64,000 nt of DNA, taken from Mesorhizobium loti. Its GTDB lineage: Bacteria > Pseudomonadota > Alphaproteobacteria > Rhizobiales > Rhizobiaceae. Positions within the stretch are counted from its first letter, which is position 1. Each line of letters starts with the position of its first letter. The DNA lies in the NCBI GenBank assembly GCA_002356515.1, contig AP017605.1:1922001-1986000 (forward strand). The letters are read 5' to 3'. Shown in pieces: positions 7,914-16,742 of the stretch. A model generated the notes under the pieces. The model was not told the origin of the DNA, ran no database searches, and worked only from the letters and a program-made list of their open reading frames with translations. Position numbers and translations under genes: made by a program.

Positions 7914-8249
7914 ATGGCCGCTCAACTCTCCCTCGACGACACATTCGCCGCGCTGGCCGACCCCACGCGCCGGGCGATCCTGGCCCGGCTGCTCGATGGC
8001 GAAGCCTCGGTTGCCGAACTGGCGCAACCTTTCGCGCTCACCGTGCGCGCCGTCTCCAAACATGTCGGCGTGCTGGAGCAGGCCGGCCTCGTTACCCGCA
8101 GCCGGGCGGCGCAAAAGCATCTCAGCCGCATCGAACTCAAGCCGCTGCGCGACATCGACCGCTGGCTGGATGACTATAGAAAGCTCTGGGAAGACCGTTT
8201 CGATCGCATGGAAGACCTCCTGCGGCGCGGCGCGGACAGGCCGGAATGA
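7914..8249 (+). CDS. ArsR-type regulator paired with SRPBCC protein
   Basis: Winged-helix regulator of 111 residues belonging to the ArsR branch that is regularly followed by an SRPBCC/AHSA1 gene. The start of the fold (FAALADPTRRAILARLL) and the recognition helix (VRAVSKHVGVLEQAGL) are typical; no metal-binding cysteines are present, so it is not a metal sensor. It overlaps the SRPBCC gene by ATGA and leads a three-gene operon with an alpha/beta hydrolase. No Shine-Dalgarno precedes the ATG, which lies 4 bases after a tandem palindrome. Confidence 0.92.
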   Translation: MAAQLSLDDTFAALADPTRRAILARLLDGEASVAELAQPFALTVRAVSKHVGVLEQAGLVTRSRAAQKHLSRIELKPLRDIDRWLDDYRKLWEDRFDRMEDLLRRGADRPE

Positions 8250-8746
8250 GCGCGCCCGCATCCTCGACGGCCGACCGCAGCTTTGCCATCGAGCGGATCT
8301 TCAACGCCCCGGTCGAACGCGTCTTCCGGCTGTGGACCGATCCGCTTCTGGTGGCGCAGTGGTGGGGCATCAGGGACTGCACCATCCCGCTTTGCCAGCT
8401 CGATGTGCGCGTCGGCGGCCGCTGGCGCATCGACATGCTGACCGCGAGCGGCGCGCTCTACCGCAACCAGGGCAGCTATCTCGAGATCGTCGAGAATGTC
8501 AGGCTGAGCTATCGCGACGAACCGGATCCCGAGATCCAGGAATGGGCCGGCACGCCGCCCGGCGAGAGCCGCCACACGGTCAGCTTCACGGCCGACGATG
8601 CGCGCACTCATGTCCATTTCGAAGTCACCTTGGCCAGCCCCGCCGACCGTGAGCGCCTGCTGGCGCTCGGCATGCGCGGCGGCTGGATGCAGAGCTTCGA
8701 CCGGCTGGAACAGTTGATCAGCACAGGAGCCGACCATGCCGGCTGA
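8246..8746 (+). CDS. SRPBCC (AHSA1-like) domain protein
   Basis: Single START/Bet v 1-like domain of 166 residues with the family pattern FNAPVERVFRLWTDP and WWGIRD near the N-terminus, GGRWRIDM mid-protein, and a C-terminal helix ending GWMQSFDRLEQL. Such proteins bind hydrophobic ligands in a deep cavity; enzymatic activity is not predicted. It overlaps the upstream regulator by 4 bases and the downstream hydrolase by 11 bases, so the three are co-translated. Confidence 0.9.
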   Translation: MSAPASSTADRSFAIERIFNAPVERVFRLWTDPLLVAQWWGIRDCTIPLCQLDVRVGGRWRIDMLTASGALYRNQGSYLEIVENVRLSYRDEPDPEIQEWAGTPPGESRHTVSFTADDARTHVHFEVTLASPADRERLLALGMRGGWMQSFDRLEQLISTGADHAG

Positions 8747-9560
8747 AAACGCCAAGCCGACCACGCAAGCTGTGTTGTCGCGGGATGGAACACCGATCGC
8801 CTGCGAGCGCCGGGGCCAGGGCCATCCGCTCATCCTCGTCGACGGCGCGCTCTGCTCGCGTGCCATGGGTCCGAGCGGCCCGCTGGCCAAGGCGCTGGAA
8901 GGCGATTTCACCGTGTTTCGTTACGACCGCCGTGGCCGTGGCGACAGTGGCGACACCTCGCCTTACGCGGTCGAGCGCGAGGTCGACGACATCGAGGCCG
9001 TGCTGCAGGCCGCCGGCGGTGAAGCCTATGTCTGGGGCATGTCTTCGGGCGCCATGCTGGCGCTGATGGCGGCGGCCCGCCTGCCCGGCATCAGCAGGCT
9101 CGCGCTCTATGAAGCGCCGCTGATCGTCGACAACAGCCGCGCGGCCACGCAAGACGACTGGGCAACGATCCGGCAAGCCATCGCCGACGACCGGCGCGGC
9201 GACGCCGTGAGCGCCTTTCTCAAATCGGTCGGCATGCCCGGCCTGCTGATCGCGGTCATGAGACTGACACCGATCTGGCGCAAGCTCAAGGCGGTGGCGC
9301 ACACACTGCCCTATGACGGCGCTATCGTCGCCGGCGACCAGCTCGGCAAGCCGCTGGACCCCGCCCGCTGGACCACGCTCGGCGTGCCGACACTGGTGAC
9401 CGATGGGGGAAAAAGCCCGCCATGGATGCGCCATGGCAACAGGGCGTTGGCGCAGGCTCTGCCCAATGCGCCTTACCAGACACTGCCAGGCCAGAACCAC
9501 ATGCTGAAACCCGCAGCGCACGCGCCGGTGCTGACGGCATTTTTCAACGGGCGGGATTGA
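8736..9560 (+). CDS. Alpha/beta hydrolase
   Basis: Soluble alpha/beta-hydrolase fold protein of 274 residues. The oxyanion region is LILVDGALCS, the nucleophile elbow is GMSSGA near residue 107, the acid is probably the Asp in LVTDGGKS, and the catalytic His is in GQNHML near the C-terminus. It is the third gene of the ArsR-SRPBCC-hydrolase operon, whose start lies inside the SRPBCC gene. The substrate is unknown. Confidence 0.9.
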   Translation: MPAENAKPTTQAVLSRDGTPIACERRGQGHPLILVDGALCSRAMGPSGPLAKALEGDFTVFRYDRRGRGDSGDTSPYAVEREVDDIEAVLQAAGGEAYVWGMSSGAMLALMAAARLPGISRLALYEAPLIVDNSRAATQDDWATIRQAIADDRRGDAVSAFLKSVGMPGLLIAVMRLTPIWRKLKAVAHTLPYDGAIVAGDQLGKPLDPARWTTLGVPTLVTDGGKSPPWMRHGNRALAQALPNAPYQTLPGQNHMLKPAAHAPVLTAFFNGRD

Positions 9561-9718
9561 GCGGACGCCAACCCGAGGCGAACAACAGGAAAATTTGACC
9601 ATGCAGCTTCATCGCGATGGCTCAGCAGGCCGGTTGACGCGCCATCGCTTTCACAGTGGCGGTCGTGCTTGCCACCAGCAGAGGCCGTGCACGTGAACGG
9701 GGCCAGCACGGCCGGATT

Positions 9719-9732
9719 CTGACCTGGATCAA
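9719..9732. promoter_or_regulatory. FNR/FixK-like box upstream of osmC-VIT
   Basis: CTGACCTGGATCAA fits the rhizobial anaerobox TTGAT-N4-ATCAA at 8 of 10 defined positions (half sites CTGA and TCAA with a 6-base spacer). It ends 74 bases before the OsmC start, a usual distance for a class II activator site. The surrounding 9561-9805 stretch holds no gene; it also has a GC-rich inverted repeat at about 9770-9790. Confidence 0.5.
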
Positions 9733-9805
9733 ACCGCGTTGCTGAAAAGTGGCTAGAAACGCCTGAACGGCGCCCGCCGCGCGGGCGGCGAAGCAGGTGG
9801 CACCC

Positions 9806-10210
9806 ATGTTGGAATACAGCGTTGAAGCCAGACGGACCGATGCGCAAGGCAGCGTGGCCACGGCCAAGAACGCCGCACTCGTTCTCGACACCAGTCTCGA
9901 GGGCCGGGTCGATGCCTTCAATCCAGCCGAACTGCTTCTGGCGGCGATCGCCGCCTGCATGATCAAGGGCATCGAGCGCGTCACCCCGATGCTCGGCTTC
10001 AAACTGCGCGGCGTCAGGGTCGCATTGCATGCCGTTCGGCGTGACAGCCCGCCGGGGATTGCCTCCATCGACTACGAGCTTGTCGTCGACACCGATGAAA
10101 CCGACCAGCGGCTGGAACTGCTGCACAAGAACGTCCGCAAGTACGGCACGATTTCCAATACAGTCGCCGCCGCCACCAAACTCGAAGGCAAGATCAGGAG
10201 AAAAGCATGA
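9806..10210 (+). CDS. OsmC-family protein
   Basis: OsmC/Ohr-like protein of 134 residues; members are thiol peroxidases or stress proteins. The helix FNPAELLLAAIAACMIKGIE carries the conserved C-terminal-side Cys of the family, but the second peroxidatic Cys is not seen, so activity as a peroxidase is doubtful. ATG 9806 is chosen because AGGTGG precedes it; an in-frame GTG at 9797 is an alternative. It overlaps the VIT gene by ATGA, so a two-gene operon behind the FNR-like box is likely. Confidence 0.85.
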   Translation: MLEYSVEARRTDAQGSVATAKNAALVLDTSLEGRVDAFNPAELLLAAIAACMIKGIERVTPMLGFKLRGVRVALHAVRRDSPPGIASIDYELVVDTDETDQRLELLHKNVRKYGTISNTVAAATKLEGKIRRKA

Positions 10211-10902
10211 GCCGCCTGCATGTCGAAAACCACCAGGTGTCGCGCATCGGCTGGCTGCGCGCCGCCGTCCTGGGGGCCAATGACGGCATCGTCTCGACCG
10301 CAAGCCTGATCGTCGGCGTGGCGTCGGCCGCGGCGCCGGCTTCGCAGGTTCTGGTCGCCGGCATAGCCGGCCTGGTGGCAGGCGCCATGTCGATGGCGGC
10401 CGGCGAATATGTCTCGGTCAGCTCGCAGTCGGACACCGAGAATGCCGACCTCGCCCGCGAGCGGAAGGAGCTCAGGACGCAGCCCGAATTCGAGCGCGAG
10501 GAGTTGGCGCAGATCTACGTCAAGCGCGGGTTGGAGACGGACCTGGCGCGCCAGGTCGCCGACCAGCTGATGGCCAAGGATGCGCTGGCCGCGCATGCCC
10601 ATGACGAACTCGGCATTTCGGAAATGACCACGGCGCGGCCGATCCAGGCGGCGCTGACCTCGGCGGCGACCTTCAGCGTGGGCGCGGCAATGCCGCTGGT
10701 CATGGTGCTGGTGTCGCCGGCCTCCATGCTGGTGCTGGCGGTCTCGCTTGCGTCCCTGCTTTTCCTTGCCCTGCTGGGCGCCATCGGCGCCAAGGCGGGC
10801 GGCGCCAACATCCTTCGCGCAACGTTGCGCGTGACCTTCTGGGGCGCCTTCGCCATGGCGCTCACCGCCGGCATCGGCGCGCTGGTCGGCACCGCGGTGT
10901 AG
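10207..10902 (+). CDS. VIT1/CCC1-family iron/manganese transporter
   Basis: Membrane protein of 231 residues. It opens with the family signature GANDGIVSTASLIVGVASA, has a cytoplasmic charged helix region in the middle (ARERKELRTQPEFEREELAQ) and ends with paired hydrophobic helices. VIT1/CCC1 proteins move Fe2+ or Mn2+ out of the cytoplasm or into compartments (family knowledge). It lacks the N-terminal ferritin-like domain of MbfA proteins. It is translationally coupled to the OsmC gene, pairing metal handling with oxidative stress. Its last residues (ALTAGIGALVGTAV) recur as a remnant at 15774-15881. Confidence 0.92.
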   Translation: MSRLHVENHQVSRIGWLRAAVLGANDGIVSTASLIVGVASAAAPASQVLVAGIAGLVAGAMSMAAGEYVSVSSQSDTENADLARERKELRTQPEFEREELAQIYVKRGLETDLARQVADQLMAKDALAAHAHDELGISEMTTARPIQAALTSAATFSVGAAMPLVMVLVSPASMLVLAVSLASLLFLALLGAIGAKAGGANILRATLRVTFWGAFAMALTAGIGALVGTAV

Positions 10903-10926
10903 GCGGCCGGCGCCCAGATCCCGAGG

Positions 10927-12054
10927 TCATTCCTGTTTCTTGCTGCTGCTGATCTTATCGCGCGCGGCCCATACCTCAATGAGCAGCATCGTCACCGTGA
11001 CAGCCAGGGGTCCCAGTATGAATCCTGGAGCCCCGAACAGGGCGAGCCCACCTATCATCGATATGAAAGCGGGAATTGTGTGAAGCCTCAGCTGGTTTCC
11101 GACCAACATCGGACGAAGGACGTTGTCGATGCCGCCTACAACAATACCGCCCCAGCCCGAGAGGATTAGGGCCTTGCCCCAATCACCATCAAGCAAGAGG
11201 AGGATTGCTGCCGGTATCCACACGACGAACGAACCCAACACTGGCACGACGGAAAGCAGACTCATCACCACGCCCCAAAGAAGGGGCGTCGGCAACCCGA
11301 GGATCCAGAACATCAGCCCGCCCAAGGAACCCTGAACTGCCGCCACGGCGAGCGTCCCGTATACCGTGGCATGGACGGTATCGAACACCCGCTGAAACAG
11401 TCGCTCGGTGTCTGCGTTCTCCAGCGGTATCCAATCGCGAAACAGGCGCGCGATTGCGTTCCGATCACGCAAGAAATAGAACAGCATGTAGAACGTCAGG
11501 AGGACTTCCGCCACCTGCAACACGGAACCCTTGACGAAGGTCGCACCGGCGTTGCTCAGCCATGTTGCGAGGCTCGCCATAATCGACGGCAGATCGATCT
11601 GTTGATTGATCCACCTTCCAATGGGTGCGATGCCGGGATGGGCGTCCAGGAGACGTTGGAGCTCTCCATCGGCCACCCGGGTTCGGACGGAGGCTGCCCC
11701 GGAAGCAGCTTCCTCCACCAAGCGCTCTACCAGGAAAGCCGCCGGGACAACGACGAGCAGTACTATCGTCAAGACCGAAACCATCGCCGCAACGTTGGGG
11801 TGTTTCAACTTCGTCTCGATCCAGGGATGGAAACGGACAAAGAGGATTGCCAGGGCCAACGCCCATGTGATCGCGCCCAAGAATGGCTCGGCCAAAAGCA
11901 CGCAGACGACAATCCCGCCGATCGCGGCGGCGGCCAGTACAAGTGTGCCCACGTGGCTTCCACGAACTCGTGGATTGTCGGCGTTCATCTTGCCAACACC
12001 GAAACGGTTCGTCCGGGAATTTCCTTCACGTATCCAACCCTTGTTGACATCCAA
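10927..12054 (-). CDS. AI-2E family (PerM/YdiK-like) permease
   Basis: Membrane protein of 375 residues with about eight transmembrane helices and the family feature of a long amphipathic stretch between helices 2 and 3 (residues about 85-165). The C-terminal half has GGLMFWILGLPTPLLWGVVM and the final GPLAVTVTMLLIEVW. The family includes quorum-signal exporters and Na+/H+ antiporters, so substrate is open. The start at 12054 has GGAGAAGAG eight bases upstream; an ATG at 11988 is a shorter alternative. It is 49 bases downstream of the P-type ATPase stop on the same strand, so probably the same operon. Confidence 0.88.
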   Translation of the reverse strand: MDVNKGWIREGNSRTNRFGVGKMNADNPRVRGSHVGTLVLAAAAIGGIVVCVLLAEPFLGAITWALALAILFVRFHPWIETKLKHPNVAAMVSVLTIVLLVVVPAAFLVERLVEEAASGAASVRTRVADGELQRLLDAHPGIAPIGRWINQQIDLPSIMASLATWLSNAGATFVKGSVLQVAEVLLTFYMLFYFLRDRNAIARLFRDWIPLENADTERLFQRVFDTVHATVYGTLAVAAVQGSLGGLMFWILGLPTPLLWGVVMSLLSVVPVLGSFVVWIPAAILLLLDGDWGKALILSGWGGIVVGGIDNVLRPMLVGNQLRLHTIPAFISMIGGLALFGAPGFILGPLAVTVTMLLIEVWAARDKISSSKKQE

Positions 12055-12103
12055 CTCTTCTCCAACCGACGACTGGTCATGGATCGGCTCATTGAATCCG
12101 CGG

Positions 12104-14665
12104 CTAGGCCTTCAGCCGCTCCCCCCAGAATGGCTTCAGCAACTCCAAGCATGCCAGCACGGCGGATCCCGCGGCAAGCGTTACCACCAGATCGTCGAGG
12201 TGTAGCGGTCCGAAGCGGAAGAGACTGGTGGCAAACGGCCACAGAAGGGTACCGCCCAGCATTGAAGCAACGGCCACGACAACGATCATGAGCGACCGGT
12301 TCGGCCTGATGAGCGCGGTCAAGAGCGACGCGCTGAAGGAGCGGTTGACAAAAATCAGCCCCACGATTGTCAGCACCAGCGAGAAAAAAATCAGGGCGCG
12401 GACTTCGTTCTCAGCCATGCCCTGTCTCAGGGCGACAAGGTAAATGGCCGCGAGAAGCGCGAAGGCGAGCGCCCCCTGGATCAGTCCCCACCCGATCAAC
12501 GCCCCGGAGAACAGTGGCGAGTCCGGATTGCGAGGCGGACGGCGCATGACATCGTCTTCTTCGCTTTCAGCCTCGAAGACCAGCGAGCACACGGGATCGA
12601 TCACCATCTCCAGAAAGGCGATATGTATCGGCCCGAACAGGATCGGCAGGCCAAACAGCAACGGCAGCAGCGAGAGACCCGCGATCGGCACATGGACCGC
12701 GAAGATGAACCCCATGGCCTTGCGCAGATTGTCGAAGATGCGGCGGCCAAGCCGAACGGCTTTGACGATCGAACCGAAATCGTCGTCGAGCAGCACGATC
12801 GACGACGCCTCGCGCGCGACGTCGGTGCCGCGGCCACCCATGGCAATCCCGATATTGGCTGCCTTGAGGGACGGCGCGTCATTGACCCCGTCCCCAGTCA
12901 TGGCGACGATTTCACCGCTCGACTTCAGCGCGCTGACGATGCGAAGTTTCTGTTCGGGCATGATGCGCGCGAACACGGTCGCACTTTTCACACGCAGTGC
13001 CAGCTCGTCGTCACTGAGCGCTTGCATCTCACTGCCGGTCACCACGCTTTCGGCATCGAGGCCCGCCTGACGCGCGATCATTTTGGCGGTTGCCGGGTAG
13101 TCGCCGGTGATCATCATCACCCTGATGCCGGCGGAACGGCAGTCGCTCACGGCTTCGGGAACGCGCGCGCGCAGGGGGTCCGTCAGGCCGACCAGCCCGA
13201 GAAATTCGAATTTGAAATCGTGTTGCGTCTTCGGCAAGTCGGTGCCGCGATGAGACCCGTGGGCCACGCCGAGCACACGCAGCCCCTCGGCCGCCATGGC
13301 CTCGACCGAGCTCTTCAGGGCCTTGAAGTCCCTTGCGTTCAGATGGCACAGCGCCCCGATCGCCTCTGGCGCGCCTTTTGCCGCAACCAGCGAATTGCCA
13401 TCGCCACGTGTCGATTGCCAGACATTCGACATCGCCAGCAGTCCGGGTCGAAGCGGATATGCGTGGACCAGTTCCCAATCCGGTTTGTCCAGAATCCTGT
13501 GCTCGGACAGCCGTTCCTTGCCGAGTTTGTGAAATGCGATCTCCATGGGGTCGAAAGGAATCTGGGCGCTGGCAAGCACACCCGTCTCGACCAGATCGGC
13601 GAACGCCGCCGGCAGGTCGGTGCCCGGCTTGTCCGCCATCCGAAACGACATTCCATCCGCGGACCGAAGTTCGGCAATCGTCATCCGGTTCTCGGTGAGC
13701 GTGCCTGTCTTGTCGGTGCAGAGGATCGTCGCCGAGCCAAGCGTTTCGATCGCGGCGGCCCTGCGGGTCAGGACGCGCGCCTGCGATATGCGCCACGCAC
13801 CCATGGCCATGAAGATCGTCAGCACGACGGGAAACTCTTCCGGCAGCATCGACATGCCGAGCGCGATGCCCGCGAGCACGGCGTCAAGCCATCCGCCCCG
13901 CAGAAGCCCATAAAGCAGGACCGCGACGAGGCTGACCGCGCCGCCGACCATTGCGAAAATGCGTACGACGCGCCGCATCTGTGCCTGCAATCGCGGCGGT
14001 TCCGTCTCCATTGAACTCAGCGAGTGCCCTATCTTGCCGATTTCACTTCGTGGCCCCGTCGCCAGGACTTCGCCCATGCCCGAACCGCGAACGATCAGCG
14101 AACCCGAGAATATGAAAGGCAGGTCGTCACCGCCTGGTCGGCATTCGCTCAGTGGCGGGGCGCCGTCGGCGGCAATCTTTCGGACCGGTACGGATTCGCC
14201 GGTGAGCAGGGATTCGTCGCTCTGCAGATCCTGGCTCTGGAGAAGCCTGGCATCGGCCGGTACCCGGTCACCCTCGCCGAGCACGACGAGATCCCCCCGA
14301 ACAACCTCGCGACCGGCAATGCGCTTGCGTTCACCACCGCGTATGACCAGGGCGCGAGGGCTGGTGAGATCACGCAGCGCTTCCAGGACACGCTCGGTGC
14401 GTGTCTCCTGTATGATGGTTATGCCGATTGACATCGTGGCAAAGGCCAGCAGGATCAGCGCTTCCTCCAGATTGCCCAGAATGAGATAGACAACGCCGCC
14501 GCCAAGCAGGAGCGCCAGCATAGGCTCGCGAATGACCTCGAAGGCAATCCGCAACGGCGTGCGTTGGTTGGACCTCGGCAGTTCGTTGTACCCTTCGGCG
14601 GCAAGCCTGGCTTGCGCCTCGGCCTCCGAAAGGCCTGGAAAGGGATCTGTCGGCACCTCGGCCAT
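12104..14665 (-). CDS. P-type cation ATPase, P2-like
   Basis: ATP-driven cation pump of 853 residues. Visible landmarks in order are the N-terminal cation-ATPase domain (LSEAEAQARLAAEGYNELP), the actuator loop LTGESVPV, the M4 motif PEEFPV, the phosphorylation site CTDKTGTLTENRMT, and the hinge TGDGVNDAPSLKAANIGIAM. There is no heavy-metal-binding domain and no CPC/SPC motif in M4, so it is not a P1B metal pump. PEEFP in place of PEGLP marks a bacterial group of undefined ion specificity, often described as calcium-like. It lies between a universal stress protein and an AI-2E permease, all on the minus strand. Confidence 0.93.
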   Translation of the reverse strand: MAEVPTDPFPGLSEAEAQARLAAEGYNELPRSNQRTPLRIAFEVIREPMLALLLGGGVVYLILGNLEEALILLAFATMSIGITIIQETRTERVLEALRDLTSPRALVIRGGERKRIAGREVVRGDLVVLGEGDRVPADARLLQSQDLQSDESLLTGESVPVRKIAADGAPPLSECRPGGDDLPFIFSGSLIVRGSGMGEVLATGPRSEIGKIGHSLSSMETEPPRLQAQMRRVVRIFAMVGGAVSLVAVLLYGLLRGGWLDAVLAGIALGMSMLPEEFPVVLTIFMAMGAWRISQARVLTRRAAAIETLGSATILCTDKTGTLTENRMTIAELRSADGMSFRMADKPGTDLPAAFADLVETGVLASAQIPFDPMEIAFHKLGKERLSEHRILDKPDWELVHAYPLRPGLLAMSNVWQSTRGDGNSLVAAKGAPEAIGALCHLNARDFKALKSSVEAMAAEGLRVLGVAHGSHRGTDLPKTQHDFKFEFLGLVGLTDPLRARVPEAVSDCRSAGIRVMMITGDYPATAKMIARQAGLDAESVVTGSEMQALSDDELALRVKSATVFARIMPEQKLRIVSALKSSGEIVAMTGDGVNDAPSLKAANIGIAMGGRGTDVAREASSIVLLDDDFGSIVKAVRLGRRIFDNLRKAMGFIFAVHVPIAGLSLLPLLFGLPILFGPIHIAFLEMVIDPVCSLVFEAESEEDDVMRRPPRNPDSPLFSGALIGWGLIQGALAFALLAAIYLVALRQGMAENEVRALIFFSLVLTIVGLIFVNRSFSASLLTALIRPNRSLMIVVVAVASMLGGTLLWPFATSLFRFGPLHLDDLVVTLAAGSAVLACLELLKPFWGERLKA

Positions 14666-14767
14666 GTCAGCTATCCTTGATGGCCTGTTCGACGCAAGTT
14701 GGCTCGTGGAAGGACCTACCTGCTTCGCGGCGCTGATAAAGGACCATCATGAAGCGAGGTAGAGGGC

Positions 14768-15604
14768 TCAGTGTGACAGGAGGATGGGGAGCCGCAAATC
14801 CGCAAGAACACCCTCGGTTGCGCCGCCGAGCACGAAGTCCCTGACCCGCGAATGACCGTATCCACCCATGACCAGCAGCTTGCCACCAATCTTTACGGCA
14901 TGCTCCTGGAGAGCGGCGCCTATCGAACGGTCGCCCGCTCGGATCGCAGCGCTTTCGACGGTCAGTCCCCGCACCCGCAGGCCCTCGGCAAGGCGTTCGC
15001 CGATGTCCTTTCCGGGAAGCGGCTTTTCGTCGACCACGCTGATGACCGTGATCCTGGCGGCGCGTTCCAGGAACGGCCGCGCGTCGGCGACGGCCCGTGC
15101 CGCCACGCGGCTTCCATCCCAGGCGATGACGACATGGTCGAGCACACCAACATCCGTCGCTTCGGGAAAAAGGAGCGTCGGCCGGCCTGCGCCGAACAGT
15201 ATGGCCTCGGCAGTCATGCGCGCCGTCGGATTGTCCGCGGCCAGGCCGACCAGTGAGAGATCGAAATAGCGGCTTTGTTCCGCGGCAGCATCACCCATCA
15301 GGGCCGGCGGCGCCGCGATCTCCTGCTGGGTCAGGGTCACCGCGCCCTGTGAGGCCTCCTTGGCAACCGCCTCCAGCAAGATCTTGCCGCACTTGCGGCT
15401 GGTCGCCTCGACCTCTCGAATCTTGCTTGGAAGATCGAGCAGATAGCTCGAAAGCGCGTTCGAAACGTCGGGAATGTCGACATCGACAACGACCGCATGA
15501 AGCGCTGCCCCCACCTGCCTGGCGAGCGCCACTGCATTCGAGGCGACCTTCGCCGTATTCGCTTCGGGATATGTAGCCAGCGCGAGACATGCCATGAGTT
15601 TCAT
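14768..15604 (-). CDS. Tandem universal stress protein
   Basis: UspA-type protein of 278 residues made of two Usp folds. The second half has the intact nucleotide motif, VIAWDGSR at its start and GGYGHSRVRDFVLGGAT at its end (G-x2-G-x9-G-S/T pattern), while the first half is degenerate. Universal stress proteins support survival under starvation, hypoxia and oxidative stress. It lies 102 bases upstream of the P-type ATPase on the same strand and probably belongs to the same stress cluster. Confidence 0.92.
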   Translation of the reverse strand: MKLMACLALATYPEANTAKVASNAVALARQVGAALHAVVVDVDIPDVSNALSSYLLDLPSKIREVEATSRKCGKILLEAVAKEASQGAVTLTQQEIAAPPALMGDAAAEQSRYFDLSLVGLAADNPTARMTAEAILFGAGRPTLLFPEATDVGVLDHVVIAWDGSRVAARAVADARPFLERAARITVISVVDEKPLPGKDIGERLAEGLRVRGLTVESAAIRAGDRSIGAALQEHAVKIGGKLLVMGGYGHSRVRDFVLGGATEGVLADLRLPILLSH

Positions 15605-15960
15605 CGGATTTCGCCTCTATTCCATCGGCGGCCAGATGGCCAACGGCATCTTTAGCCCAATGGATGGGTCAGGCTTTGATTCAACGCAAAACCTCCAGAC
15701 GCTGAGGCTCCGATGATTGCCTCTCAGCGCATCTGCCAGCGATGCCCCCAAAATCGGGCTCCGTTGGATCGCCATGAACAGGCGACGTGGCCTTCACTAT
15801 AATCTGTTCGCCAACCAGCGAAGTGCCTTGGCCATTGTGCTCACCGCCGATATCGGCGCGCTGGTCGGAATGGCGGTGTAAGCGGCGGGCCAGCCGGCCG
15901 CTTGCGATGCCGGTATCACCCGTGCCATCTGTCCGGTTCAACGGACAGACCCGCAGCAGC
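15605..15960. other. Intergenic stretch without intact gene
   Basis: These 356 bases separate the divergent universal stress protein and pseudouridine synthase genes. Apart from the VIT-like remnant at 15774-15881 I see no gene. A TTTGATTCAACG motif at about 15675 resembles an FNR half-site pair but has the wrong spacing. Confidence 0.5.
15774..15881 (+). pseudogene. Remnant of the 3' end of a VIT1-family gene
   Basis: A 35-codon frame ends in IVLTADIGALVGMAV and a TAA. This copies the end of the VIT gene at 10207-10902 (MALTAGIGALVGTAV), and the DNA match of about 50 bases continues past the stop (GCGG). Nothing VIT-like remains upstream of about 15820, so it is a truncated duplicate or the scar of a lost paralog. 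A weak ATG-initiated frame exists but no Shine-Dalgarno, so expression is not expected. Confidence 0.6.
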
Positions 15961-16716
15961 ATGGCAGCACGACCACCCACCGGGAAACCACCCGCCGGCA
16001 AGCCGCCAGGCGTCAGCCTGAACCGCGCGCTGTCAAAGCTCGGCCTGTGCTCGCGCACGCAGGCCGAGGTGCTGATCGCCGAGGGGCGCGTGCGCGTCGG
16101 CGGCAAGGTGGTGCGCGATGCCGCGCGGCGCGTCGACCTGAACCGCGACCGCATCGCCGTCGATGGCGAAAAGCTGGTTGCCGAGCGCAAGGTCTATGTC
16201 ATGCTCAACAAGCCGCGCGGGCTGGTCACCACCCGCGACGACCCGCAGCAGCGCGACACCGTCTATGCCTGCCTCGAAGGGCTCGATCTGCCCTTCGTTT
16301 CGCCGGTCGGCCGCCTCGACAAGGCCAGCGAAGGCCTGCTGCTGATGACCAACGACACCCACTTCGCCAACCGGCTGATGGACCCGGCCTCGCATCTGCC
16401 CAAGACCTATCATGTGCAGGTCGGCACGGTGCCTGACGAAGCGATGCTGGAGACGTTGCGCGCGGGCGTCACCGTCGATGGCGAGACCCTGACCGCCAAT
16501 TCGATCGCGCTCTTGCGCAGCGGCGGCCGCACCGCCTGGCTGGAGATCGTGCTCGACGAAGGCCGCAACCGCCACATCCGCCGCCTGCTCGCCGCGCACG
16601 GCATCGAGGTCAAGCGCCTCATCCGCATCGCCATCGGCGGGCTGCCGCTAGGCGACCTCGCCAAGGGCACGGCGCGGAATCTGACGCCGGAGGAGCTGGC
16701 GTTGCTGGCGGAGTGA
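15961..16716 (+). CDS. RsuA/RluB-family pseudouridine synthase
   Basis: rRNA pseudouridine synthase of 251 residues. An N-terminal S4 RNA-binding domain (residues 20-65, LNRALSKLGLCSRTQAEVLI) is followed by the catalytic domain with the aspartate motif GRLDKASEGLLLMTND near residue 120 and the late motif NRHIRRLLAAHG. The start ATG 15961 fits the Lys/Pro-rich leader (MAARPPTGKPP) common in rhizobial homologues; longer in-frame starts run into the VIT remnant region. Whether it modifies 16S (RsuA) or 23S rRNA (RluB/RluE/RluF) cannot be decided here. Confidence 0.92.
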   Translation: MAARPPTGKPPAGKPPGVSLNRALSKLGLCSRTQAEVLIAEGRVRVGGKVVRDAARRVDLNRDRIAVDGEKLVAERKVYVMLNKPRGLVTTRDDPQQRDTVYACLEGLDLPFVSPVGRLDKASEGLLLMTNDTHFANRLMDPASHLPKTYHVQVGTVPDEAMLETLRAGVTVDGETLTANSIALLRSGGRTAWLEIVLDEGRNRHIRRLLAAHGIEVKRLIRIAIGGLPLGDLAKGTARNLTPEELALLAE

Positions 16717-16742
16717 GCAGTGAGGCTTCGCCCCACGAAGCG

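Noticed and set aside
15660..15690. FNR box in the TTTGATTCAACG sequence
   Set aside because: The half sites are only one base apart instead of the required spacing.
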